A stretch of 64,000 nt of DNA from CAWCDJ01 sp963778675 (GTDB lineage Bacteria; Acidobacteriota; Terriglobia; Bryobacterales; Bryobacteraceae), in NCBI GenBank assembly GCA_963778675.1, contig CAVZVI010000010.1:1302001-1366000 (forward strand), written 5' to 3'. The stretch's first letter is position 1, and every line of letters begins with the position of its first letter. The translations under genes were made by a program, and so were the position numbers. Below are positions 25,935 to 36,439 of this stretch, piece after piece. A model generated the notes under the pieces. That model saw nothing but the letters and a program-made list of their open reading frames with translations, ran no database searches and was not told the origin of the DNA.

Positions 25935-27629
25935 TCAGGTTACCGGCAACGCTTTTCTGGCTTCCCGGTCCGGGTCGTCTTTCGCCTCGCAGACATCATC
26001 GAGGACCATCGTTTCCCCTTTGGCGGCGGAATACTTGGGCCAGGTGGGAAGTCCGACGCCATTGGGATCGCCGGTCTTCATGAATTGCAGCAAAGCGCCG
26101 GCCATCTTGGCCGACAGCGCTTTTGGCCTGGGGCCGCCGCCCGTGTGCGTCAGCATCAGATCCGTGTTGTAGAACCAGAAACAGATATCCACACAGTGGA
26201 ACGCGCGCATGCGGTTGTCGAACAGAGGAGGCTGCCAGGTGAACCAGTCGACATAGACCGGGGCGGGCTGCTTGGATTTCACATCCGCCAGCGCCACCAC
26301 GCTCTGCCGGTTACTGCTCACCAGCGACCAGATTTCCACCGGCTTCCTGCCAGGGAACGCCTTCACATAGGAATCGACGACTTCCTTCGCTTTGTCGCCG
26401 AAGCCTGCGCCGAAACCTGCTCTTACCTTGACTTTCTCCACCACCTGATCCAGGGTGATCGATTCCAGGGAGGAATCGAACCAACTGGGCGACTGCTCGT
26501 TCTGAACGGAGCTGATGATCATCGGCACGTTCGCGGCTGTGGGTGCCGCCTCGGGATCATAGGGATGCTGGGGCAGAATCGTGCCGTCTACGACCGGGCT
26601 GAATCCACGCGTCAGGCCGCCTCCGGGCCCCGATTCCTTCGCCAATGCCTGCTGTGCTTTGGTGGCGATGGCATAGAAGTCCTTCCAGGGTATGGCCTGC
26701 AGCTTGTCCAACTGGTTGGGTTTGAGCCCCGCCTCTTTCAGCACCGCGGCGCCTAACTTCTCGGAAGCAGCCTTGTCTCCCGCTTTCCGGGCCGCGCCGC
26801 TCAACACGACCGCTTTGTGGAACAACCCCTTGGCCGAAGGCATCGCCGTGAGAAGACACACTTTGGCGCCTCCGCCCGATTGCCCCATGATGGTGACGTT
26901 CCCCGGGTCGCCGCCGAAGTTGGCGATGTTGTCGCGAACCCATTCGAGAGCCGCCACAATGTCCAGCATGCCGACGTTTCCGGACGCGGCGAACTTCTCT
27001 CCGCCCACGCCGGCTAGATTGCAGAACCCCAGAGGACCCAGTCGGTGATTGATGGAGCAGAAAACCACGTCACCCAACCGGGCGAAGTTCTCGCCGCTGT
27101 AACCGTCCTGCTCGATCCCATTTCCGTTCGTGTACCCGCCGCCGTGGATCCAGAACATCACAGGTCTCTTCTTGCCGTCGTGGATCGCAGGTGTGAAGAC
27201 GTTGATCCGGAGACAATCCTCGCTTACGTCGTCATAGTTCCAATGATCCCGGAACGAAGCGTACTTGTTGGCGTAGCGGTTGTCCATGTTCTGGGGCGCC
27301 GAATTGCCCCACCAGAGCGCCGGGTAAACATCGGTCCATGGTTTGGGCTTCTGCGGGGGCATGAACCGGTTTACCCCGGACGTATCCGCTCCGTAGGGTA
27401 TGCCGAGGAAGTAATGGATGCCCCGGAGCACATACCCCCTAACCTTTCCATATTCGGTGTTGGCCACCGCGATATTGTCGCCGACCAGCAGAATCTGCCC
27501 TTCCGGGCCTGCCGCGGTCGCTTCTTGGGGTGCCTGAGAACACCCGGTGGAGATTGCCGCTGCACCAATGGCAATTCCAGATGCGCTCGTCCCGATTGCC
27601 TGGAAGAATTCGCGTCTGTTTGATGTCAT
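25935..27629 (-). CDS. Type-B carboxylesterase, Tat-exported
   Basis: A 564-residue alpha/beta hydrolase of the carboxylesterase type-B family. The start at ATG 27629 gives a twin-arginine signal (SNRREFFQAIGTSASGIAIG), with a Cys30 after it that could be a lipobox (STGC). The catalytic nucleophile is Ser251 in GQSGGG; the HGGG oxyanion loop is at 162-165 (FWIHGGGYTNGNG). Export is probably folded by the Tat route. Substrate is unknown; type-B esterases in soil acidobacteria often deacylate plant polymers or xenobiotics. Confidence 0.87.
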   Translation of the reverse strand: MTSNRREFFQAIGTSASGIAIGAAAISTGCSQAPQEATAAGPEGQILLVGDNIAVANTEYGKVRGYVLRGIHYFLGIPYGADTSGVNRFMPPQKPKPWTDVYPALWWGNSAPQNMDNRYANKYASFRDHWNYDDVSEDCLRINVFTPAIHDGKKRPVMFWIHGGGYTNGNGIEQDGYSGENFARLGDVVFCSINHRLGPLGFCNLAGVGGEKFAASGNVGMLDIVAALEWVRDNIANFGGDPGNVTIMGQSGGGAKVCLLTAMPSAKGLFHKAVVLSGAARKAGDKAASEKLGAAVLKEAGLKPNQLDKLQAIPWKDFYAIATKAQQALAKESGPGGGLTRGFSPVVDGTILPQHPYDPEAAPTAANVPMIISSVQNEQSPSWFDSSLESITLDQVVEKVKVRAGFGAGFGDKAKEVVDSYVKAFPGRKPVEIWSLVSSNRQSVVALADVKSKQPAPVYVDWFTWQPPLFDNRMRAFHCVDICFWFYNTDLMLTHTGGGPRPKALSAKMAGALLQFMKTGDPNGVGLPTWPKYSAAKGETMVLDDVCEAKDDPDREARKALPVT

Positions 27630-27791
27630 AGTTTTGGACTCTTTATCGATTCGTGAAGCTGGAATCCCTGTTTCGCCATCCTCGCTCGCCAGACAGTATA
27701 TAGGAGAGCGCCGGCGCGAGCATCCTCCCAAAGATCCCAAAGATCGGGTTGCGGGTTTGCGCGGGTGACGAAACTATCGGGAAGATCGGTA

Positions 27792-28175
27792 CTAATCCGC
27801 GGACCGAGCATCACGGTCGAGGCAAGTCGACCTTGGCTGAGGCGTCATCTCAATTCCAGGCTCGAGCATCGTGCGACGCCACCAGGCGGCGTACGGCAGA
27901 CCCTCCGGGTGGTCGGGCGTGACAAACGCAATCACCGGACCGGCTGCGCGTATGAAATGCACGAATCTGTCGGCCATCGGACATGCTTGCATATCCACAT
28001 CCCGCCCCGCCTCTTCCATCGCACAGGACTCGACCCGGTCCAGCGCAAGGCCGCACCGGTTTCCACCCTCATGTAGCAACCGAAGGCTCGCTTCCGGCCA
28101 CGCGAATCCGTAGAAGGGGCACCGCGCGCCTGGCTGCACCTGCGAGTGAAAGAGTTCATCCATGCCCGTTTTCAT
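27792..28175 (-). CDS. Small cysteine-rich hypothetical protein, 127 aa
   Basis: A 127-residue protein of no family I can name. It has a group of four cysteines: CPFYGF (residues about 19-24), NRCGLAL, SCAM and QACPMADRFVHFI. The CPFYGF/NRCGL spacing would suit a metal or iron-sulfur site but this is inference. The last third is not clearly structured. Composition and the motif-like spacing argue for a real gene. It lies divergent from the PD40 regulator across a 369-base gap. Confidence 0.5.
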   Translation of the reverse strand: MKTGMDELFHSQVQPGARCPFYGFAWPEASLRLLHEGGNRCGLALDRVESCAMEEAGRDVDMQACPMADRFVHFIRAAGPVIAFVTPDHPEGLPYAAWWRRTMLEPGIEMTPQPRSTCLDRDARSAD

Positions 28176-28544
28176 ATTGCCGATACCCTTGTGTAAAGGC
28201 GCCCCAGGGGCTACTGTGACTGCCCGGGATGTACGTGGCCTACTCTCCGAAACAGGTGATCAAGTTTCGATTACCCGTGCCCAGTCACAGCCTCCGCTAG
28301 CCCGTTGGAACTAATTATGCGCAAGGATATACTGCGCTCGTTCCTTCCGGCCGGCCAAGCTACGAGGGGTCATGTAACCGTTAAGTAACGCGGTAAATTC
28401 ATGTCTTGAAAGGGTTTTTCAACTGTGTTATTCTGCGACACAATATACGGCGCTACATGGTCCTGACCACCAACAAGACGTTCCGCTGGAACCCGAACGG
28501 ACCCCTCCGGGGCCTTCCGGCAGCCGGGGAAGGGACGTTCGGGT
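28176..28544. promoter_or_regulatory. 369-bp divergent intergenic region with operator-like promoter
   Basis: Holds no gene. On the plus strand a sigma-70-type promoter, TTGAAA (28406-28411), 17 bases, TATTCT (28429-28434), coincides with a palindrome-like word GTCTTGAAAGGGTTTTTCAA (28403-28422), so a repressor binding there would block RNA polymerase. A 9-base inverted repeat, CTGTGACTG (28214-28222) and CAGTCACAG (28282-28290), lies further upstream. The predicted transcript would give the regulator at 28545 a leader of about 105 bases. Confidence 0.5.
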
Positions 28545-30806
28545 ATGGATTCCGGTAAGGGCCGGACGGACGCTGCCGGCATACGTGCCGACCGCGACCT
28601 TGTCACGCCCGATGAATTGGATCGGGAGCTGGGGAGAATCCTAGCCAGCCAGACGTTCGCGAAATCTCGCCGGCTGCAGGACCTTCTCCGCTACACGGTA
28701 GAGCGAATCAAAACCGGCCAAACCGACACCATTAAGGAATATCTTCTCGCGGTAGAGGTCTTCGACCGAAAGCCCTCTTTTGATCCGCGCTTCGATTCCA
28801 TTGTTCGCGTTCAGGCCTCCCGGTTAAGGGAAAAACTGGAAAAGTACTATGCTACGGAAGGCCGAGATGACGACATTCTGATCACCGTTCCCAAGGGAGC
28901 GTACGTTCCGACGGTTCAACGCCGCCGGCGGCGCCCGTCGAGCGCCTACCAACGGCGGTGGCTTTGGGTTGCCGGGGCAGCCTTGTTCTGTGGAGCGGTG
29001 CTTTGGTTTGTCTTCCGGCAACCGGGAACCCCGAGCCGGCGCCCGCCCGTCCTCCGGCGCCTGACGAGCGATGCCGGGTTTACCGGCTACCCGGCAGTTT
29101 CGCGTGACGGGAAATGGATCGCCTTCGCATCGGACAGAAGCGGAGTGGGCCGCTTCGACGTGTGGGTTGCGCCGGAAGGCGATGCCTCCGCTGCCAGGCG
29201 GTTGACCGATGACGATGCGAACGATTATGAACCGGCGTTCTCCCCCGATAGCCGCCATATCGTGTACCGGTCGGATCGCGGAGGCGGCGGGATATACATC
29301 GTCCCGGTGGCGGGAGGCCAAGCGAGGCTGATTGCCGCCCGCGGACGGCGGCCTCGATTCTCGCCGGACGGCTCGCGGATCGTCTATTGGGAGCGGGACG
29401 AGAACTGGGGGCCGGGCCGGATCTATACCGTGCCCTCCACGGGCGGTGAGCCGACCGAGCTGGTTCCTGATTTCGCCGACGCCCATTATCCGGTCTGGTC
29501 TCCGGACGGCTCGGAAGTCCTGTTCTGCGGGACGCGGAATCCGTATCAGCCATCGGCGGGTCACGATTGGTGGGTGCTGCGACTTTCTTCTGGTGAGGTG
29601 AGAAAGACTGGTGCCGCGGACGTACTCTCGCGCGCGGTGCCGGCGCCCGGGCGCCGCCTTGCCGGATTCTCGGCGGACATTCTCGGCGTCCCCGGAGGGT
29701 GGGTCGAGGGACGCATAATCTTCTCGACGCGGCTGGGAGACAGCGAGAACCTTTGGGAATTCCCGATTACGTCCGACCGGCGAATTGCGTCGGTGCCGCG
29801 CCGCCTGACCTTCGGCGCCGCCATGGAGGCGCAGCCCTCCGTGTGGGGGAACCGCGTTGCCTTCGTCAGCGGCTCGCTCAATATCAATATCTGGATGAGT
29901 CCGGCGGACTCCAACCGTGGCCGGCTGCTCGAAGCTCCCCGCCGCATTACGGATGACGCCGGACCGTTCGACCTCAGCCCGTCGGTGTCCCTGGACGGCG
30001 GCAAGATCGCTTTTATCTCGACCCGTGCCGGTTCAAGAGACGTGTGGTTCCGGGATCTGGCGACGGGACGCACCGTCCCCTTAACGGCGACGGCTGGCGC
30101 GGAGGAAGGATTCCCGTGCCTGTCGGCGGATGGCTCGCAGGTGGCATACCGGATCATCGAAGATCCGAATCAGGAGATCTATTTGACCGGCACCAGGGGA
30201 GGCGCTCCCCGTAAGATCTGTGGCAACTGCGGTCTCCCCACCGACTGGTCCCATGACGGCCGCTGGCTGCTTTTCGAGCCGGGCGCGCGGATACCGGGCA
30301 TCGGCCTGCTGGACGTGTCTTCGGGGTCGACGAGGGAGATTGCGGTGCACGCGACGTACAAGCTCCACAGCGCGAGATTCTCGCCGGACTCTCGCTGGGT
30401 AGCCTTCCATGCGGAAACGGGGCCTTACACGCGGCGGATCTTCATCGCCCGGCTGCAAGGGGAAACGCTGCAAGGCGAAACGCTGGGAGGCGAATCGAAG
30501 TGGATCCCGATTACGGCCGGCACGGATGTGGACGTCGTCCCCGCGTGGTCGCCGGACGGCAATCTGCTGTATTTCATCTCCGAACGCGACGGCTTTCGGT
30601 GCATCTGGGCGCAGCGGCTGGATCCCGAAAGCAAGATTCCGGTGGGTCCGCCGTTTGCTTTCCAGCATTTCCATGCCGGTGCCCGCACTTTGGTGACGAA
30701 TTTCCGGGCGAACCCATTGCAGATCGGCCTTTCGGCGTCGGATCGGGGCATCGTTTACAGCCTCGAGGAACTTCGCGGCAACATCTGGACCATGGAGTTG
30801 CAGTGA
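28545..30806 (+). CDS. Transmembrane winged-helix regulator with PD40 (TolB-like) sensor propeller
   Basis: A 753-residue protein. Residues about 22-125 match the other two regulators in this window: a helical part (ELGRILASQTFAKSRRLQDLL) and an OmpR/CadC-like wing and recognition helix (VRVQASRLREKLEKYY...ITVPKGAY), so it is likely to bind DNA. A Trp/Leu-rich membrane segment follows (about 139-157). The rest is a periplasmic propeller made of PD40/TolB-like repeats, with GYPAVSRDGKWIAFASDR, YEPAFSPDSRHIVYRSDR, FSPDGSRIVYWERD and further copies. This is a one-component ToxR-like layout. Target and ligand are unknown. Confidence 0.75.
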   Translation: MDSGKGRTDAAGIRADRDLVTPDELDRELGRILASQTFAKSRRLQDLLRYTVERIKTGQTDTIKEYLLAVEVFDRKPSFDPRFDSIVRVQASRLREKLEKYYATEGRDDDILITVPKGAYVPTVQRRRRRPSSAYQRRWLWVAGAALFCGAVLWFVFRQPGTPSRRPPVLRRLTSDAGFTGYPAVSRDGKWIAFASDRSGVGRFDVWVAPEGDASAARRLTDDDANDYEPAFSPDSRHIVYRSDRGGGGIYIVPVAGGQARLIAARGRRPRFSPDGSRIVYWERDENWGPGRIYTVPSTGGEPTELVPDFADAHYPVWSPDGSEVLFCGTRNPYQPSAGHDWWVLRLSSGEVRKTGAADVLSRAVPAPGRRLAGFSADILGVPGGWVEGRIIFSTRLGDSENLWEFPITSDRRIASVPRRLTFGAAMEAQPSVWGNRVAFVSGSLNINIWMSPADSNRGRLLEAPRRITDDAGPFDLSPSVSLDGGKIAFISTRAGSRDVWFRDLATGRTVPLTATAGAEEGFPCLSADGSQVAYRIIEDPNQEIYLTGTRGGAPRKICGNCGLPTDWSHDGRWLLFEPGARIPGIGLLDVSSGSTREIAVHATYKLHSARFSPDSRWVAFHAETGPYTRRIFIARLQGETLQGETLGGESKWIPITAGTDVDVVPAWSPDGNLLYFISERDGFRCIWAQRLDPESKIPVGPPFAFQHFHAGARTLVTNFRANPLQIGLSASDRGIVYSLEELRGNIWTMELQ

Positions 30807-30959
30807 ACAGTCCCAAGGGCTTGTTTGGAACTGCCCGCTGGCGAAACCGGGGAAACAAGTCTGCTCGCCCCGGTGTCTGAAGAACTGGGGCCGGACTGCG
30901 GCAGCGCCCCGATTTGCGCTCGTCGCTTCAGCGGCAATGCCGCCGTCTCGGACGAGACG

Positions 30960-31910
30960 ATGAACACTGCGGAGTATTATCCCTATCGAACCGCGGAGGC
31001 CAGAGACCGCTGCTTCCGCTACCTCGATGGCCTGGCCGCCAGGCTATGGCCGATTGAGTCGCAAGAGCGCATGATCCCGACGACGTTCGGCGCGACCTTC
31101 GTTCGCGTAAGCGGTCCACCTGCCGCGCCCGCGCTAGTCCTGTTGCACGGCGCGGGGACGACTTCGCTCATGTGGTGGCCGAATATCGAAGCCCTTTCCA
31201 GGGAATATCGAACGGTAGCGGTTGACCAGGTCGGAGAGTTTGGCAGGAGCGTTTGCGCCAGGCCGGTCCGGACTCTTCAGGACCTCATCGCGTGGCTGGG
31301 CGAACTCATCGGCGCATTGGATGCACGGGAGCGGGTTAGTCTGGTCGGCATGTCGTACGGTGGAGCGTTGGCAGCTCAATATGCATTGCATTTTCCAGAG
31401 CGCCTGGAGAAGGTGGTCCTCCTCGCGCCCGGTGCGACCGTTCTGCGGCCCCCGGCCGGGTTTTGGGTGCGCCTGATCGCGCTCGGTATCGCCAGACAAC
31501 GGGGCCTGCGAGCGTTCTTTCGGTGGATCTTTGCGGATATGGCGCGAACGGATCCGCAATGGATTGACGCGACGATCGAGCAGTTGTCGCTGAACATGCG
31601 GAGTATCCAGCGGCACCGGACTCCGATTCCGCCCGTGTTGACCGATACCGAATGGAGAAGTCTGCGGACCCCCACGTTGTTCCTGGCCGGTGAAAACGAG
31701 GTCATTTACTCCGCCGAAAAGGCGGTGCGCCGCCTGAAGCGAGTGGCACCTCAGGTCACGGCTCAGATCATTCCGGGCGCCGGTCACGACTTGACGTTTG
31801 CACAGACATCGGCGGTCAATGAAAGAATCCTCCGGTTTCTGAAAGAGGAGCGTGCGGGCTTGAATTCGCCTGGCGCTGAAGACGGCGCCCATGCCGCCTT
31901 CAGGAGATGA
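30960..31910 (+). CDS. Alpha/beta hydrolase
   Basis: A 316-residue single-domain alpha/beta hydrolase. The nucleophile is Ser132 in GMSYGGA; an oxyanion HGAG motif lies in VLLHGAGTTSLMW, and the late GAGHDLTF holds the catalytic His. No signal peptide is seen, so it is cytoplasmic. I start at ATG 30960 (NTAEYYPYRT), since the open frame upstream overlaps the regulator's 3' flank without protein-like sequence. It may be cotranscribed with the upstream regulator, 153 bases away. Substrate is unknown. Confidence 0.8.
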   Translation: MNTAEYYPYRTAEARDRCFRYLDGLAARLWPIESQERMIPTTFGATFVRVSGPPAAPALVLLHGAGTTSLMWWPNIEALSREYRTVAVDQVGEFGRSVCARPVRTLQDLIAWLGELIGALDARERVSLVGMSYGGALAAQYALHFPERLEKVVLLAPGATVLRPPAGFWVRLIALGIARQRGLRAFFRWIFADMARTDPQWIDATIEQLSLNMRSIQRHRTPIPPVLTDTEWRSLRTPTLFLAGENEVIYSAEKAVRRLKRVAPQVTAQIIPGAGHDLTFAQTSAVNERILRFLKEERAGLNSPGAEDGAHAAFRR

Positions 31911-32013
31911 CGCGGTAGTGGGCGATCGGTTGCTGCGGGCCCAGCATGGTAATCGCGGTGAACCTCGAGCGAACTGTTTTCTCCATTCGAATCGAAACGT
32001 GTATAATCCCCCC

Positions 32014-32526
32014 ATGCAAGGAATGCCCTGGCGCACAATTGCGCTCGGCTCGCTGTTGCTCGTCTCGATCTGCTCAAAAGGAGGAACGGAAGTGCAATCT
32101 CCGCAACCTGAAAAGTCGAAGCCGCCCGTCAAAATGGAGCAGCGCGGGCACATCCTTGGAATCGGCGGTATCTTCTTCAAATCCGCTAATCGCGATCAGA
32201 TGCGCGAATGGTATTCGAAGCATCTTGGACTCGCTGACAAAGGCGAAGGCGTGATGCTTCCGTGGCGCGAACACGACGACCCGCAGAAGGAACACGTCAC
32301 AGTTTGGACCGTTTTCCCCGCCTCCACTACCTATTTCGATCCCAGCCACGCACCGTTCATGGTCAACTACATCGTGGACGATCTGGACGCTTTGCTCGAC
32401 CGCTTAAAACAAGAGGGAGTAAAGATTGATCCCAAACGAATGAATGAATCCTACGGTCGCTTTGCCTGGATCTATGACGTGGATGGAAATAAGATTGAGC
32501 TCTGGCAGCCGTCCGCAAAGCCCTAA
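32014..32526 (+). CDS. VOC-family (glyoxalase-like) protein with signal peptide
   Basis: A 170-residue protein. It starts at ATG 32014 with a short signal-like segment (PWRTIALGSLLLVSIC), possibly an exported lipoprotein, though the residue before Cys is Ile, not typical. The domain (about 40-165) is the glyoxalase/bleomycin-resistance fold with its first half FFKSANRDQMREWYSKHLGLA and second half PFMVNYIVDDLDALLDRLK...YDVDGNKIELWQP. No partner enzyme is seen. Such proteins are metalloenzymes or antibiotic-binding; the specific activity cannot be told. Confidence 0.72.
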   Translation: MQGMPWRTIALGSLLLVSICSKGGTEVQSPQPEKSKPPVKMEQRGHILGIGGIFFKSANRDQMREWYSKHLGLADKGEGVMLPWREHDDPQKEHVTVWTVFPASTTYFDPSHAPFMVNYIVDDLDALLDRLKQEGVKIDPKRMNESYGRFAWIYDVDGNKIELWQPSAKP

Positions 32527-32654
32527 GGGCGCTGACGCGCCGGCGTCCCGTTTTCGGACACTCCGCTCCGGAAATGATAACTGCTTGCCCTCGCTGTTGG
32601 GCAGAATCAGCACTTACGGTCGGAAGACAAATTGCATTCAGAGCCGGGAACCAC

Positions 32655-32990
32655 GTGCAAGGCATCTTTGAAGACCTCCGGTACGCAGCGGCTGTGCTCC
32701 GCCGGACCCCGGCCTTGACAGCGGTCGCGGTGCTCACGTTGGCGCTCGGTATTGCCGCCACCACGACCGTCTTTGGCATATTGGGGATTGGCGCCGGGCT
32801 CGCCATCGCCCTGGCAGCGTCCCCGGAGATTGCGCCCCTGCTCTACCGGGTCAGCCCGGCGGACCCTGTAAGCATAGCGGGAGCATCGCTGTTCCTGATT
32901 GTGGTTGCTGTGCTCGCAAGCCTGATCCCGGCGCTGCGCGCCACCAGGGTCGACCCGATAGTCGCGCTCGCCAGGAGTGACTGGCCGGGT
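32655..32990 (+). pseudogene. ADOP permease with large internal deletion
   Basis: From GTG 32655 the sequence starts as a normal ADOP (QGIFEDLRYAAAVLRRTPALTAVAVLTLALGIAATTTVFG), then jumps at about 32785 to the family's C-terminal part (GIGAGLAIALAASPEIAPLLYRVSPADPVSIAGASLFLIVVAVLASLIPALRATRVDPIVALARSD; only fragments are quoted). About 700 residues of the middle are missing. The frame stays open and leads in frame into the next, complete ADOP. Only one or two membrane segments remain, so it cannot be a working permease. Confidence 0.7.
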
Positions 32991-33086
32991 GGTTGTGGCA
33001 GTGCGAGCGGATGTTGGTGGGTCGGGGCGATTTCCCGGATCCCGAGACAGCTTCGTTTTGGAATCAGAGTTGCTAGTATTAAATCG

Positions 33087-35549
<2,463 letters not shown>

Positions 35550-35608
35550 CCGCCTGCCGCCGACCCGGGTACCCGGAGCCGGCATGCCCTAGCTTGCGCT
35601 GGAGGATT

Positions 35609-36232
35609 TCAGACCCTTAGCGAGCCGCGGAACGCCCTGCCGGCAAAGTAACTTTCCGCGCCGTTGTGATACACGAAAACGGTGTCGTAGCGGCGATCGC
35701 AAAAGAGGGCGCCGCCGAGACTTCTGATATCGGAAGGTGTTTTCACCCAGCTCGATGTTTTCGTGTCGAACTTTCCGAGTTTCTGCAGCTCTCGATATTG
35801 CTCTTCCGTCAGGAGCTCAATGCCCATCGCAGCGGCCATATTCATAGCGCTATCTCCTGGTTTATGCTCCTTCCTTGACTCCAGCGCCTCACGGTCGTAG
35901 CAAAGGCTTCTGCGGCCTTTAGGACTTTCCGCTGAACAATCACAAAAAGTGTATTCGCCCGTCTTCTGATCCTTGCCGATAACGTCCGGTTCGCCGCCGG
36001 TTCTTTCCATTTCACGGAGCGCCCACAGTTTTTCAGCATGAGCTTCCAGCTTTGCCTGTACTTGTGCCCATTCAAGACCTTGATGGCGCTTCATGTTTTT
36101 CTCAAAACGGGCCTTCAATGCCCTGAGTAGTTCTTGACGTTGTTCTGGTGACACGTCCTTTTGGTTGCGGTCTTTGTTTCGCACTCTTGTCGCTCTCATA
36201 GTGGTCGCTTCAAGCTTCACGACCCGTTTCAT
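35609..36232 (-). CDS. DUF4256 family protein
   Basis: A 207-residue soluble protein of the DUF4256 type, recognised from the pattern LWALREMERTGGEPDVIG, EYTFCDCSAESPKGRRSLCYDREAL and the end YDTVFVYHNGAESYYFAG-like (FVYHNGAESYFAG). Function is uncharacterised. A start at 36199 (MRATRVRN) is an alternative to ATG 36232. It diverges from the CoA-transferase across about 200 bases, which must hold both promoters though no strong consensus is seen. Confidence 0.75.
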   Translation of the reverse strand: MKRVVKLEATTMRATRVRNKDRNQKDVSPEQRQELLRALKARFEKNMKRHQGLEWAQVQAKLEAHAEKLWALREMERTGGEPDVIGKDQKTGEYTFCDCSAESPKGRRSLCYDREALESRKEHKPGDSAMNMAAAMGIELLTEEQYRELQKLGKFDTKTSSWVKTPSDIRSLGGALFCDRRYDTVFVYHNGAESYFAGRAFRGSLRV

Positions 36233-36439
36233 AGCCTCTCTCCGGCCGTCAGCGTTCGAATCATTCTAGCCCTTTTTCGAGGACGCCGGAATCACGCTGC
36301 GACGAGTTGCGGATGGGCTCGCCTGTCGCCTTACATGCGTCTGGGCCCTGGGAGTTGGGGCGGTGGCAAGCGGACTTCCCGGCCCGGCTACTGCTACAGT
36401 AAATCGATCACTGATATTGGAAAGGCGTCGTCCACGGCT

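Noticed and set aside
27626..27814. 62-codon minus-strand frame upstream of the carboxylesterase
   Set aside because: No ribosome-binding site or motif. It could only be the esterase leader.
28214..28290. Inverted repeat CTGTGACTG / CAGTCACAG as an operator or attachment site
   Set aside because: Only nine bases, 59 apart, and no neighbouring integrase or second copy was found.
32002..32007. TATAAT 7 bases before the VOC protein start
   Set aside because: No -35 at the correct distance and the transcript would start at or in the ATG, so I do not call it a promoter.
31134..32180. 348-codon minus-strand frame opposite the alpha/beta hydrolase and VOC genes
   Set aside because: Covers two genes with clear catalytic or fold motifs on the plus strand; no motif of its own.
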